In this document: positions 1-5,371 of the stretch, piece after piece
Layout of the letters: each line of letters opens with the position of its first letter
How positions within the stretch are numbered: position 1 is the first letter of the stretch
DNA from: Clostridia bacterium
Lineage (GTDB): Bacteria; Bacillota; Clostridia; Oscillospirales; CAG-272
Assembly: GCA_017540285.1 (NCBI GenBank)
Contig: JAFYBI010000309.1
Coordinates: forward strand, 1-8,299
DNA: 8,299 bases
Direction: 5' to 3'
Made by a program: the position numbers and the translations under genes
The notes under the pieces: generated by a model
Told to the model about the DNA's origin: nothing
The model's database searches: none
Seen by the model: only the letters and a program-made list of their open reading frames with translations

Positions 1-1203
1 GGGCAGATGGGCGGCGTCATCAAGTCGTGGCGCGAGTGGAAGATCTCGGGTTCCGACGAATGGCTCCGCGGCGAATGGGAGGGGATCAAGTCCTCTCTCG
101 AATACGCGTGGAACCCGAACAACTTCGACGGCTGGGACCGCGACCGCGATGGCGTGCTCGAAGGGCGTCAGCACCACACCCTCGACATGGAGCTCTTCGG
201 ACCGTCCTCATGGCTCGAGGGCTTCTACCTCTGCGCCTTGAAATGCGGAGCGGAGATGGCCCGCGCGATGGGCGAGGAGGACGCCGCCCTGGAATACGAG
301 GAGCTTTTCGCCAAAGGCAAGGCCTGGACGGACGAGAACCTCTTCAACGGCAGATGGTACTGCCAGAAGATCGACCTCGAGGACCGCGCGCAGCTCGAGC
401 GATACAAGGTCTGCGGCGACGCGCTGAGCTACTGGAACGACGAGGCGGGCGAGGTGAAATACCAGATCGGTGAGGGCTCAGAGATCGATCAGATGCTCGC
501 GCAGTGGCACGCCGACATCCTCGGGCTCGGTGACATCTTCGATCCCGCGCAGCGCAAAACCGCCCTTCGTTCGATGTTTCAAAACAACTTCGCCGACTCC
601 TCCCGCGAGCGGTACAACCCCTTCCGGCTGTATTCCGTCAACGACGACCGGGGCGCGGTGATCTGCGTCTACCCGGACGGCGCGAAAAAGCCCGCGATCC
701 CGATCCCCTACTGTCAGGAGACGATGCACGGGTTCGAATACGCCTTCGCGGGACTCCTCATCGCCGAGGGCATGGTCGATGAAGGGCTCGCGGTGGTCCG
801 TTCCGTCCGGGACCGCTACGACGGCGAGCGGCGCAACCCTTGGAACGAGATCGAGTGCGGCTCGAACTACGCCCGGAGCATGGCGGCCTTCGCCCTTTTG
901 CCGATCTTCTCCGGCTTCACGTTCGACATGACGAAGAAGCGGATCGGCTGGCATCCGATCGGGGATCCGGGCGAATACCGCTATCTCTTCTCCCTCGACG
1001 CGGCGTGGGGCACGGTGACGCGCTCCGCGGACGGCCTGACGATCGAACTCTCGGGCGGCGCACTCCCGGTCCGGGAAATCGCCGTCGATCTGCCGGCCTC
1101 CGAAATCCTCGCGGACGGCAGACCGGTCGCGTTCGAGAACGGGGACGGCGCGATCCGGTTCACGGAGGACATCACGTTCGAAAAGACGCTCGTGATCCGC
1201 TGA
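1..1203 (+). CDS. GH116/DUF608-type glycoside hydrolase, C-terminal part (5' truncated by window edge)
   Basis: The reading frame is open from base 1 to the TGA at 1201-1203, so the N-terminal part lies outside the window; the Met at 7 is probably internal. About 400 residues are visible, matching the (alpha/alpha)6-barrel catalytic region of GH116-like enzymes (beta-glucosidase/GBA2 relatives). Counting from the Met at 7, the motif DGVLEGRQHHTLD (residues 48-60) carries the probable nucleophile Glu52 with Asp60. The segment DQMLAQWHA (161-169) carries Asp161, the probable acid/base. Typical family segments IPYCQETMHGFEYA and ECGSNYARSMAAFAL follow. Known members cleave beta-linked glucosides or xylosides; the substrate here is unknown. 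No signal peptide can be judged. No strong intrinsic terminator follows the stop. Family assignment is by motif recall; the subgroup is uncertain. Confidence 0.82.
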   Translation, partial: GQMGGVIKSWREWKISGSDEWLRGEWEGIKSSLEYAWNPNNFDGWDRDRDGVLEGRQHHTLDMELFGPSSWLEGFYLCALKCGAEMARAMGEEDAALEYEELFAKGKAWTDENLFNGRWYCQKIDLEDRAQLERYKVCGDALSYWNDEAGEVKYQIGEGSEIDQMLAQWHADILGLGDIFDPAQRKTALRSMFQNNFADSSRERYNPFRLYSVNDDRGAVICVYPDGAKKPAIPIPYCQETMHGFEYAFAGLLIAEGMVDEGLAVVRSVRDRYDGERRNPWNEIECGSNYARSMAAFALLPIFSGFTFDMTKKRIGWHPIGDPGEYRYLFSLDAAWGTVTRSADGLTIELSGGALPVREIAVDLPASEILADGRPVAFENGDGAIRFTEDITFEKTLVIR

Positions 1204-1210
1204 CACACGG

Positions 1211-1258
1211 TTTTTCACAAGATTTTTCAGGATTTCTGTGAATATTTTGTGACAAAAA
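1211..1258. promoter_or_regulatory. AT-rich stretch with TGTGA/TCACA repeats upstream of the attenuated promoter
   Basis: In a GC-rich surrounding this stretch is strongly AT-rich. It contains TTCACA (1214-1219), TGTGAA (1237-1242) and TTGTGA (1247-1252). The two TGTGA words start 11 bp apart, about one helical turn. The first and last elements form an imperfect inverted repeat (TTTTTCACAA versus TTGTGACAAAAA). It lies just upstream of the -35 box at 1273, so it could be an UP element or operator, or a weak hairpin ending the upstream hydrolase transcript (6-bp stem, no good T-run). No specific regulator can be named. Confidence 0.25.
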
Positions 1259-1272
1259 GTTCAAAAAGCCCG

Positions 1273-1301
1273 TTGACAGGCGGGGGATCCTGTGCTATAC
1301 T
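1273..1301 (+). promoter_or_regulatory. Sigma-A-type promoter of the leader/methyltransferase operon
   Basis: A perfect -35 TTGACA (1273-1278) is followed by a 17-bp spacer and a -10 TATACT (1296-1301, 5/6 match to TATAAT). The -10 is preceded by TGC (1293-1295), an extended -10. Transcription should start near 1307-1309, about 30 nt before the leader ORF. This is the best promoter in the window, implying high basal initiation and control by the downstream attenuator rather than at initiation. Confidence 0.88.
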
Positions 1302-1338
1302 AAGGCAAATCTCAAATCCCGCGAAAGGAGTTCCGGCC

Positions 1339-1431
1339 ATGAAGCGTCTCGCGAAGCCGTATATGATGAATCACGATACCCTTCCCGTATCCGCATGGTC
1401 CGGGGCTTTTCCGCTATTGTTGAGATTCTGA
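1339..1431 (+). CDS. 30-residue leader peptide of a transcription attenuator
   Basis: This is a short ORF from ATG 1339 to TGA 1429-1431, beginning MKRLAKPYMMNHD and ending PLLLRF. AAAGGAG (1324-1330) sits 8 nt before the ATG, a proper ribosome binding site, and the promoter at 1273-1301 places the transcript start just upstream. It has no transmembrane character and no recognised domain. Its last third (1398-1417) is also the 5' arm of an antiterminator helix that competes with the terminator at 1460-1504. A ribosome position on this ORF could therefore decide whether the downstream operon is read. Codons 26-29 (CTA, TTG, TTG, AGA) differ from the GC-rich codon use of the neighbours, and CTA lies in the pairing arm. 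The peptide itself is not recognised; ATG codons at positions 9 and 10 are alternative starts, but have no comparable ribosome binding site. Confidence 0.7.
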   Translation: MKRLAKPYMMNHDTLPVSAWSGAFPLLLRF

Positions 1432-1473
1432 TTCCCTCATCATCATAATCCGAATCATAGCGGCGTCCCGGAC
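1398..1473 (+). promoter_or_regulatory. Candidate antiterminator RNA helix
   Basis: GTCCGGGGC (1398-1406) pairs with GTCCCGGAC (1465-1473) through nine pairs including one G-U. CCGCTAT (1411-1417) pairs with ATAGCGG (1457-1463) through seven pairs. Both are in register in one long hairpin, separated by a small internal loop (1407-1410 against 1464). The 3' arm covers 1460-1471, the entire 5' arm of the terminator, so the two structures are mutually exclusive. The 5' arm is inside the leader ORF. A ribosome at or near the leader stop would mask it and favour termination; one stalled early would leave it free. A small hairpin inside the loop (TGATTC 1429-1434 with GAATCA 1452-1457) could extend the fold. 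Pairing was found by eye; no folding energy was computed. Confidence 0.7.
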
Positions 1474-1504
1474 ACAAAATCCCCGGTACGCCGCGTTTTA
1501 TTAT
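1460..1504 (+). terminator. Intrinsic terminator (attenuator) before the methyltransferase operon
   Basis: GCGGCGT (1460-1466) pairs with ACGCCGC (1488-1494). After one C-U mismatch the stem continues with CCGG (1468-1471) and CCGG (1483-1486), giving 11 pairs around an 11-nt loop. GTTTTATTAT follows, an interrupted T-tract. It lies between promoter and first operon gene, ending only a few nt before the ribosome binding site at 1508-1516, so it must be conditional if the operon is ever expressed from this promoter. Confidence 0.8.
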
Positions 1505-1521
1505 CCGAAAAGGAGGTCCCC

Positions 1522-2334
1522 ATGAACGAAACCGAAAAACGAGCCTTTGCGGCGCTGAACGCCTACTACACGAGCCACGACGAAGACGCGCGCTTTGATT
1601 CGCGGCACAATTCCGTTGAATTCCTCACCACGCTCGACTATATCGGCCGGTATCTCTCTCCGGGGGACCGGATCGCGGAGATCGGGGCGGGAAGCGGACG
1701 GTATAGCCACGCGCTCGCAAGGCAGGGATACCACGTCGACGCCGTGGAGCTGATCCCGCGCAACATCGCGCTCTTTCGGGAAAGGACGGAGCCCGGCGAG
1801 GACGTCGTGATCCGCGAGGGCACGGCGACCGATCTCTCCTGCTTCGCCGACGGCATGTTCGGCATGACCCTCCTCCTCGGGCCGATGTACCACCTCTTCA
1901 CGGAGGAGGAGCAGCGGCAGGCGCTCCGGGAAGCCGTGCGGATCACGAAGCCCGGCGGGCATGTCTTCGTCTCCTACTGCATGAACGAGGGGACGGTCGT
2001 GCGGTTCGGCTTTCTCGGGCACAACATCCTTCCCTGCCTCGCGGCGGGCAAGATCGACCCGGTATCGTTCCGGTGCTATTCCGATCCCGAGGACCTTTTC
2101 GTCCTCTGGCGGCGGGAGGCGATCTTCGCCCTGACCGAGGATCTGCCCGTGCGGCGTCTGCACTTCGTGGGGACCGACATGTTCACGAACTACTTCCGGG
2201 AGGCGGTCGACGCGATGAGCGAGGAGGAATTTGACGCCTGGCTCGCGTATCACCGGGCGATCTGCGAACGGGAGGACCTCGTCGGGCTGACGTTCCACGC
2301 GCTCGATATTCTCGAAAAGGAGGAAGAAACATGA
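1522..2334 (+). CDS. Class I SAM-dependent methyltransferase (operon gene 1)
   Basis: This 270-residue protein should transfer a methyl group from S-adenosylmethionine; the acceptor is unknown. The Rossmann-type SAM fold shows motif I IAEIGAGSGRYS (51-62), the acidic ribose-binding end of strand 2 at Glu76 in VDAVELIP, LLLGPMYHL (117-125) in the motif IV position, and ITKPGGHVFVSY (141-152) as the post-motif strand. The C-terminal third (about 155-270) is probably the acceptor-recognition part. It lacks recognisable rRNA methyltransferase signatures and transmembrane segments, so it is probably cytosolic. The start at 1522 is supported by AGGAGG (1511-1516) 5 nt upstream. It is the first gene after the attenuator and its stop overlaps the next start (ATGA). 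I recall similar proteins as common, uncharacterised methyltransferases in Clostridia. Confidence 0.88.
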   Translation: MNETEKRAFAALNAYYTSHDEDARFDSRHNSVEFLTTLDYIGRYLSPGDRIAEIGAGSGRYSHALARQGYHVDAVELIPRNIALFRERTEPGEDVVIREGTATDLSCFADGMFGMTLLLGPMYHLFTEEEQRQALREAVRITKPGGHVFVSYCMNEGTVVRFGFLGHNILPCLAAGKIDPVSFRCYSDPEDLFVLWRREAIFALTEDLPVRRLHFVGTDMFTNYFREAVDAMSEEEFDAWLAYHRAICEREDLVGLTFHALDILEKEEET

Positions 2335-3152
2335 AAGACAGCGAACAGGTCCGGGCATTTTACAACCGGACGGCCGCGGCGGAATGGAAGCGCATCGAAG
2401 GGCGTCCGGAATTCCTTCTGACCTGCCGGCTCTTGGAGAGAACGATCCCGCACGGCGCGCGCATCCTCGACATCGGCGGCGGTCCGGGGCGGTATTCGAT
2501 CCGCCTCGCCGGGCGGGGATACGACGTGACCCTGCTCGACCTCGCCGAGGAGAACGTCCGGCTGGCGCGGGAGATGGCGGCGGAAGCGGGCGTGACGATC
2601 CGGGCGGTCGCCGGGGATGCCCTCGACGCGGAATCCCTCGTCGGCGGTCCGTTCGACGCGGTGCTCCTCATGGGACCGCTCTATCACCAGACGGATTCCC
2701 GGGACCGGGCCCGCGCGATGACGGCAGCTCTGAACCTCCTGAAACCCGGCGGACTCTTCTTCGCCTCGTTCATCCTGACGACCGCCGACCTCATCGACAT
2801 CATGAAGAATCCGGACCGATCGCCGCTCGAAGCCGATCCGGCGAACACCGCGCTCCGCGCCGCGATCACGGCGGGCCGCTCGTGGGCAGGCGACGCCTTC
2901 ACCCGGGCGGTCTTCTGGGACCTCTCCGAGATTTTGCCCTTCCTCGCGGACTATCCGCTCGAGGATGTGCGTCTCTTCGCGCAGGAGGGGATCCTCTCGC
3001 CGTGCGAGGGGCGGATCCTGGCCGGGCCGCCGGAGGAGATTGAGCGCTGGCTCTCGCTTGCCGAAGCCCTCGCCGAACGGCCGGACTATCTCGGCTGGGC
3101 GGAGCACATCATGGCATACGGAAAAAAGAAAACGGGAGGTGCGGTATGCTGA
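2331..3152 (+). CDS. Class I SAM-dependent methyltransferase (operon gene 2)
   Basis: This is a 273-residue second methyltransferase. Motif I is ILDIGGGPGRYS (45-56), with Asp70 closing strand 2 (VTLLD), Asp96 in AGDALD as the probable adenine contact, LLMGPLYHQ (112-120), and LLKPGGLFFASF (136-147). The shared GRYS and GP-M/L-YH words mark it as a relative of the preceding gene, though overall identity looks modest. The acceptor is unknown. ATG 2331 overlaps the upstream TGA by 4 nt, with AAGGAGG (2317-2323) 7 nt before it, so translation is probably coupled. The C-terminus is lysine-rich (KKKTGG) and its last codons contain the ribosome binding site and start of the next gene, a 7-nt overlap. 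Small-molecule or antibiotic methylation is possible but unproven. Confidence 0.88.
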   Translation: MKDSEQVRAFYNRTAAAEWKRIEGRPEFLLTCRLLERTIPHGARILDIGGGPGRYSIRLAGRGYDVTLLDLAEENVRLAREMAAEAGVTIRAVAGDALDAESLVGGPFDAVLLMGPLYHQTDSRDRARAMTAALNLLKPGGLFFASFILTTADLIDIMKNPDRSPLEADPANTALRAAITAGRSWAGDAFTRAVFWDLSEILPFLADYPLEDVRLFAQEGILSPCEGRILAGPPEEIERWLSLAEALAERPDYLGWAEHIMAYGKKKTGGAVC

Positions 3153-4243
3153 CGCACAGAGGAACAGTAGAACTGAAGACGCCCCGGCTGACGCTCCGGC
3201 GGTACCGGATGGAGGACACGGACGACACCTACCGCTGGTGCCGCGATCCCGAGGTATCCCGCTATGTGACGTGGGAGCCGCACACCTCACCCGAGGCCAC
3301 GGCTGAGCTGCTTGCGGGATGGATTGGGAAATACGAAGCGCCGGACTACTACCACTGGACGATTGAATACGAGGGCGCCTCCGTCGGGAACATCGCCCTG
3401 ATGCCGAACGACCGGCACGAGACGGCGGAGATCGGATATGCGCTCGCGCGTCCGCTCTGGCATCGGGGGATCGCGAGTGAGGCGGCACAAGCCGTCGTCC
3501 GGTTCGCGTTCCGGGAGGTCGGGCTGCGGCGGCTCGTGATCCGGTATCTGGCGGAGAACGAGGCCTCGGGCGGCGTCGCGCAGAAGTGCGGCTTCCGCGA
3601 AGAGGGGATCGAGCGGCAGGCCTTCCTCGGGAAAGACGGGAAGCCGCACGACATCGTCCGCACCTCGCTCCTCTTTGACGAGTGGGAGAGGCTGGAAGCG
3701 GGCGCGGACACGGTCCTCGAAACGGAGCGGCTGATCCTTCGGCCCGCGCGGACGTCGGACTTCGAGGCGGTGCACGCGTATGCCGCGGATCCCGAATCAA
3801 CGCGGTACATGGGCTGGGAGCCGAACACCCCGGAGGACACGCGCCGCTTCCTCCGGACCGCCGAGAATGCATGGTCGGCCGAGGATCCGAAGGACTTCGA
3901 GTTTGTGCTCATCCGCAAATCGGACGGCGCGCTCGTCGGCGGATGCGGACTTTACACGACGGGAGATCTCGGCGAGGCCGGCTGGATCCTGCGTCCCGAA
4001 TTCCGCCGCCGCGGCTACGCGACCGAAGCCGGAGAAGCCCTGCTCCGCTTCGGCTTCCGTGACCTTGGTCTGTGGCGGATCCGCGCGCGCTGCGACAGCC
4101 GGAACACGCCGTCCTGGCATGTGATGGAGCGGCTCGGGATGCGGCGCGAGGGCTTTTTCCGTCAGGCGCGGCGCAAGGGAAACGAGCATGCGGACGGTCT
4201 CGAATACGCGATCCTCTCGGAAGAATGGGAGGCGGAGCGATGA
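3146..4243 (+). CDS. Tandem RimJ/RimL-like GNAT acetyltransferase, two complete domains
   Basis: This 365-residue protein consists of two consecutive GNAT domains of the RimJ/RimL (Acetyltransf_3) type, about residues 8-185 and 190-365. Each begins with a related strand (LKTPRLTLRR; LETERLILRP) and a shared DPE..RY..WEP segment (34-45; 215-225). Each has an acetyl-CoA pyrophosphate loop: WHRGIASEA (105-113) and RRRGYATEA (287-295). Each also has the late GNAT helix: NEASGGVAQKCGF (138-150) and NTPSWHVMERLGM (320-332). It should acetylate amines using acetyl-CoA, either an N-terminal alpha-amine as RimJ/L do or a small molecule. Usual family members are single-domain proteins of about 170-190 residues. 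ATG 3146 has GGGAGG (3134-3139) 6 nt upstream and overlaps the preceding stop by 7 nt. Both domains look intact, so both may be active. Confidence 0.9.
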   Translation: MLTHRGTVELKTPRLTLRRYRMEDTDDTYRWCRDPEVSRYVTWEPHTSPEATAELLAGWIGKYEAPDYYHWTIEYEGASVGNIALMPNDRHETAEIGYALARPLWHRGIASEAAQAVVRFAFREVGLRRLVIRYLAENEASGGVAQKCGFREEGIERQAFLGKDGKPHDIVRTSLLFDEWERLEAGADTVLETERLILRPARTSDFEAVHAYAADPESTRYMGWEPNTPEDTRRFLRTAENAWSAEDPKDFEFVLIRKSDGALVGGCGLYTTGDLGEAGWILRPEFRRRGYATEAGEALLRFGFRDLGLWRIRARCDSRNTPSWHVMERLGMRREGFFRQARRKGNEHADGLEYAILSEEWEAER

Positions 4244-4791
4244 AGCTGGTCTTTCTCTTCGGCGACGCGGCGGCCGGCAAGATGACCGTCGGACAGGAGC
4301 TCGCGAAGATCACCGATCTGCGGCTCTTTCACAACCACATGTCGATCGAGCCGGTGATCGCGGTATTCGGAACCTACAACCGGACCGCCGTGAATGCGTT
4401 CCGCGAGGCGGTCTTCACGGAGTTCGCCAAATCGGATCGGTACGGTATGATCTTCACCTTTCTCTTCTCCTTCGATTCCCCCGAAGACTGGGCGTACATC
4501 GAGCACGTGAAGGAGATCTTCGCGCCGTACGGAACGACGTTCTACTACGTCGAGCTGATCGCGCCGCAGGCGGTCCGGCTCGCACGCAACCGGAGCGAAA
4601 ACCGGCTGGCGGAAAAGCCGTCGAAACGCGACCTCGCGTCTTCCGACGAGCTCCTGCTCCGCACGGACGAAAAATACCGCTGCGTCAGCCGGCCCGGCGA
4701 GATCCCATGGCCGAACTACCTGCGGATCGAGAACGAGCACGTCTCCGCAGAAGAAGCGGCGCGGCGGATCAAGGAGGAATTCGGGCTGTGA
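4240..4791 (+). CDS. Small P-loop kinase-like protein (shikimate-kinase-like/AAA_33-type NTPase)
   Basis: This 183-residue protein has an N-terminal P-loop FGDAAAGKMTVG (7-18), where Lys14 would bind ATP phosphates. The position after Lys is Met15 rather than Ser/Thr, with Thr16 next; I recall GKMTVG as usual for this uncharacterised Clostridia/Bacilli family. FHNHMSIEP (30-38) follows and may be in the acceptor site. An Arg/Lys-rich lid-like segment lies at about 113-130 (ARNRSENRLAEKPSKR). The fold resembles small nucleoside or antibiotic kinases; the phosphate acceptor is unknown. The start at 4240 is chosen because it has GGGAGG (4227-4232) 7 nt upstream and overlaps the previous stop as ATGA. 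The frame stays open to an ATG at 4072, but that sequence is a shadow of the acetyltransferase gene. Confidence 0.85.
   Translation: MKLVFLFGDAAAGKMTVGQELAKITDLRLFHNHMSIEPVIAVFGTYNRTAVNAFREAVFTEFAKSDRYGMIFTFLFSFDSPEDWAYIEHVKEIFAPYGTTFYYVELIAPQAVRLARNRSENRLAEKPSKRDLASSDELLLRTDEKYRCVSRPGEIPWPNYLRIENEHVSAEEAARRIKEEFGL
4772..4777 (+). promoter_or_regulatory. Ribosome binding site deciding a GTG start
   Basis: AGGAGG lies 10 nt before GTG 4788, which overlaps the preceding TGA (GTGA), but 19 nt before the in-frame ATG at 4797. Spacing and the overlap pattern of this operon favour GTG 4788. Confidence 0.65.
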
Positions 4792-5252
4792 ACGGCATGG
4801 CGATCGTATCTCTCCGGGACCGGCCGGCGCTCGCGGAGGAGGCGGCGCGGTGGTTCCACGCGAAATGGGGCGTTCCCGAGGATGCCTACCGCGAGAGCAT
4901 CGAAGAATCCCTCACCGGAGAGTCCCCGGTCCCCGCATGGTTCCTCGCGCTCCGGGATAACCGGATCGTCGGCGGGCTCGGCGTGATCGAGAACGACTTC
5001 CACCCGCGGCGGGATCTCGCCCCGAACGTCTGCGCGGTGACTGTCGAGGAGGCGTACCGGGGCCGCGGGATCGCCGGAGAGCTGCTCCGTCAGGCGGAGG
5101 AGGAGATGGCCAGGCGCGGGATCGGGACGCTCTATCTCGTGACGAACCATACGGGCTTTTATGAGCGGTATGGCTGGGAATACCTCTGTCCGGTCACGTG
5201 CGACGGGGAGGAGGAGCCGTCGCGGGTGTATGTGCACCGAATGTTGGTGTGA
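4788..5252 (+). CDS. Single-domain GNAT family N-acetyltransferase (operon gene 5)
   Basis: This 154-residue acetyltransferase starts at GTG 4788. The core shows WFLALRDNRIVGGLGVIEND (51-70) as the central strands, NVCAVTVEEAYRGRGIAGELL (80-100) with the acetyl-CoA loop RGRGIA (91-96), and TLYLVTNHTGFYERYGWEYL (114-133) as strand 5 plus the final helix with its conserved FYERYGW. It is unrelated in detail to the RimJ/L-type double protein two genes earlier. The acceptor is unknown; I recall close relatives as uncharacterised GNATs in Clostridia. Its GTGA overlap with the kinase-like gene makes it the last member of the coupled operon. No clear intrinsic terminator follows (5253-5296), so some read-through into the sigma-factor gene is possible. 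The alternative start is ATG 4797, three codons in. Confidence 0.88.
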   Translation: MNGMAIVSLRDRPALAEEAARWFHAKWGVPEDAYRESIEESLTGESPVPAWFLALRDNRIVGGLGVIENDFHPRRDLAPNVCAVTVEEAYRGRGIAGELLRQAEEEMARRGIGTLYLVTNHTGFYERYGWEYLCPVTCDGEEEPSRVYVHRMLV

Positions 5253-5296
5253 GGACGGGCAAACTGCAAAGAATTTCAAAATAACGCAAATTTCTC

Positions 5297-5322
5297 CCTA
5301 ACCGATCCGCGGTTTTCCCGAC
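5297..5322 (+). promoter_or_regulatory. Candidate ECF-sigma-type promoter of the fused sigma-factor gene
   Basis: CCTAAC (5297-5302), 16 bp, then CGAC (5319-5322) resembles ECF promoters with an AAC-type -35 and a CG-rich -10, such as the B. subtilis sigma-X pattern TGTAAC-N17-CGAC. It would start transcription near 5329-5331, about 40 nt before the preferred ATG at 5372. That fits autoregulation by the encoded sigma factor. The motif is short and no convincing sigma-A promoter competes with it in 5253-5371. Confidence 0.4.
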
Positions 5323-5360
5323 TGTATGCGTGAAGGCCTTCGACACACGATACCAAGCGG

Positions 5361-5366
5361 AAAGGA
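5361..5366 (+). promoter_or_regulatory. Ribosome binding site deciding the sigma-factor start
   Basis: AAAGGA is 5 nt before ATG 5372. The only upstream in-frame candidate, GTG 5330, has no purine-rich site at proper distance and would begin about where the candidate promoter starts transcription. Confidence 0.6.
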
Positions 5367-5371
5367 TTTGT

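Noticed and set aside
478..1218. A 246-codon minus-strand open frame inside the hydrolase
   Set aside because: Arg/Asp/Val-rich shadow composition; the hydrolase motifs on the + strand are convincing.
1249..1338. Upstream extension of the leader ORF starting at GTG 1249
   Set aside because: It would span the promoter boxes at 1273-1301, so it is upstream of the transcript start.
2250..3872. A 540-codon open frame on the minus strand across the two methyltransferases and acetyltransferase
   Set aside because: It is Arg/Pro/Ser-rich low-complexity sequence typical of a GC-rich shadow frame, and the + strand genes with motifs explain the region.
4072..4239. Longer N-terminus for the P-loop protein starting at ATG 4072
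   Set aside because: The extra 56 residues lie inside the acetyltransferase gene and look like shadow sequence; ATG 4240 has a good ribosome binding site and begins right before the P-loop strand.
4188..4787. Longer N-terminus for the last acetyltransferase
   Set aside because: The extension overlaps the whole kinase-like gene in another frame and is Arg-rich shadow; GTG 4788 has a proper ribosome binding site.
5301..5313. ACCG/CGGT hairpin as a terminator for the operon
   Set aside because: Only four pairs and no proper T-tract; it more likely falls inside the spacer of the candidate promoter.
5330..5371. GTG 5330 as start of the sigma factor
   Set aside because: No proper ribosome binding site, and it coincides with the predicted transcript start; ATG 5372 is better supported.
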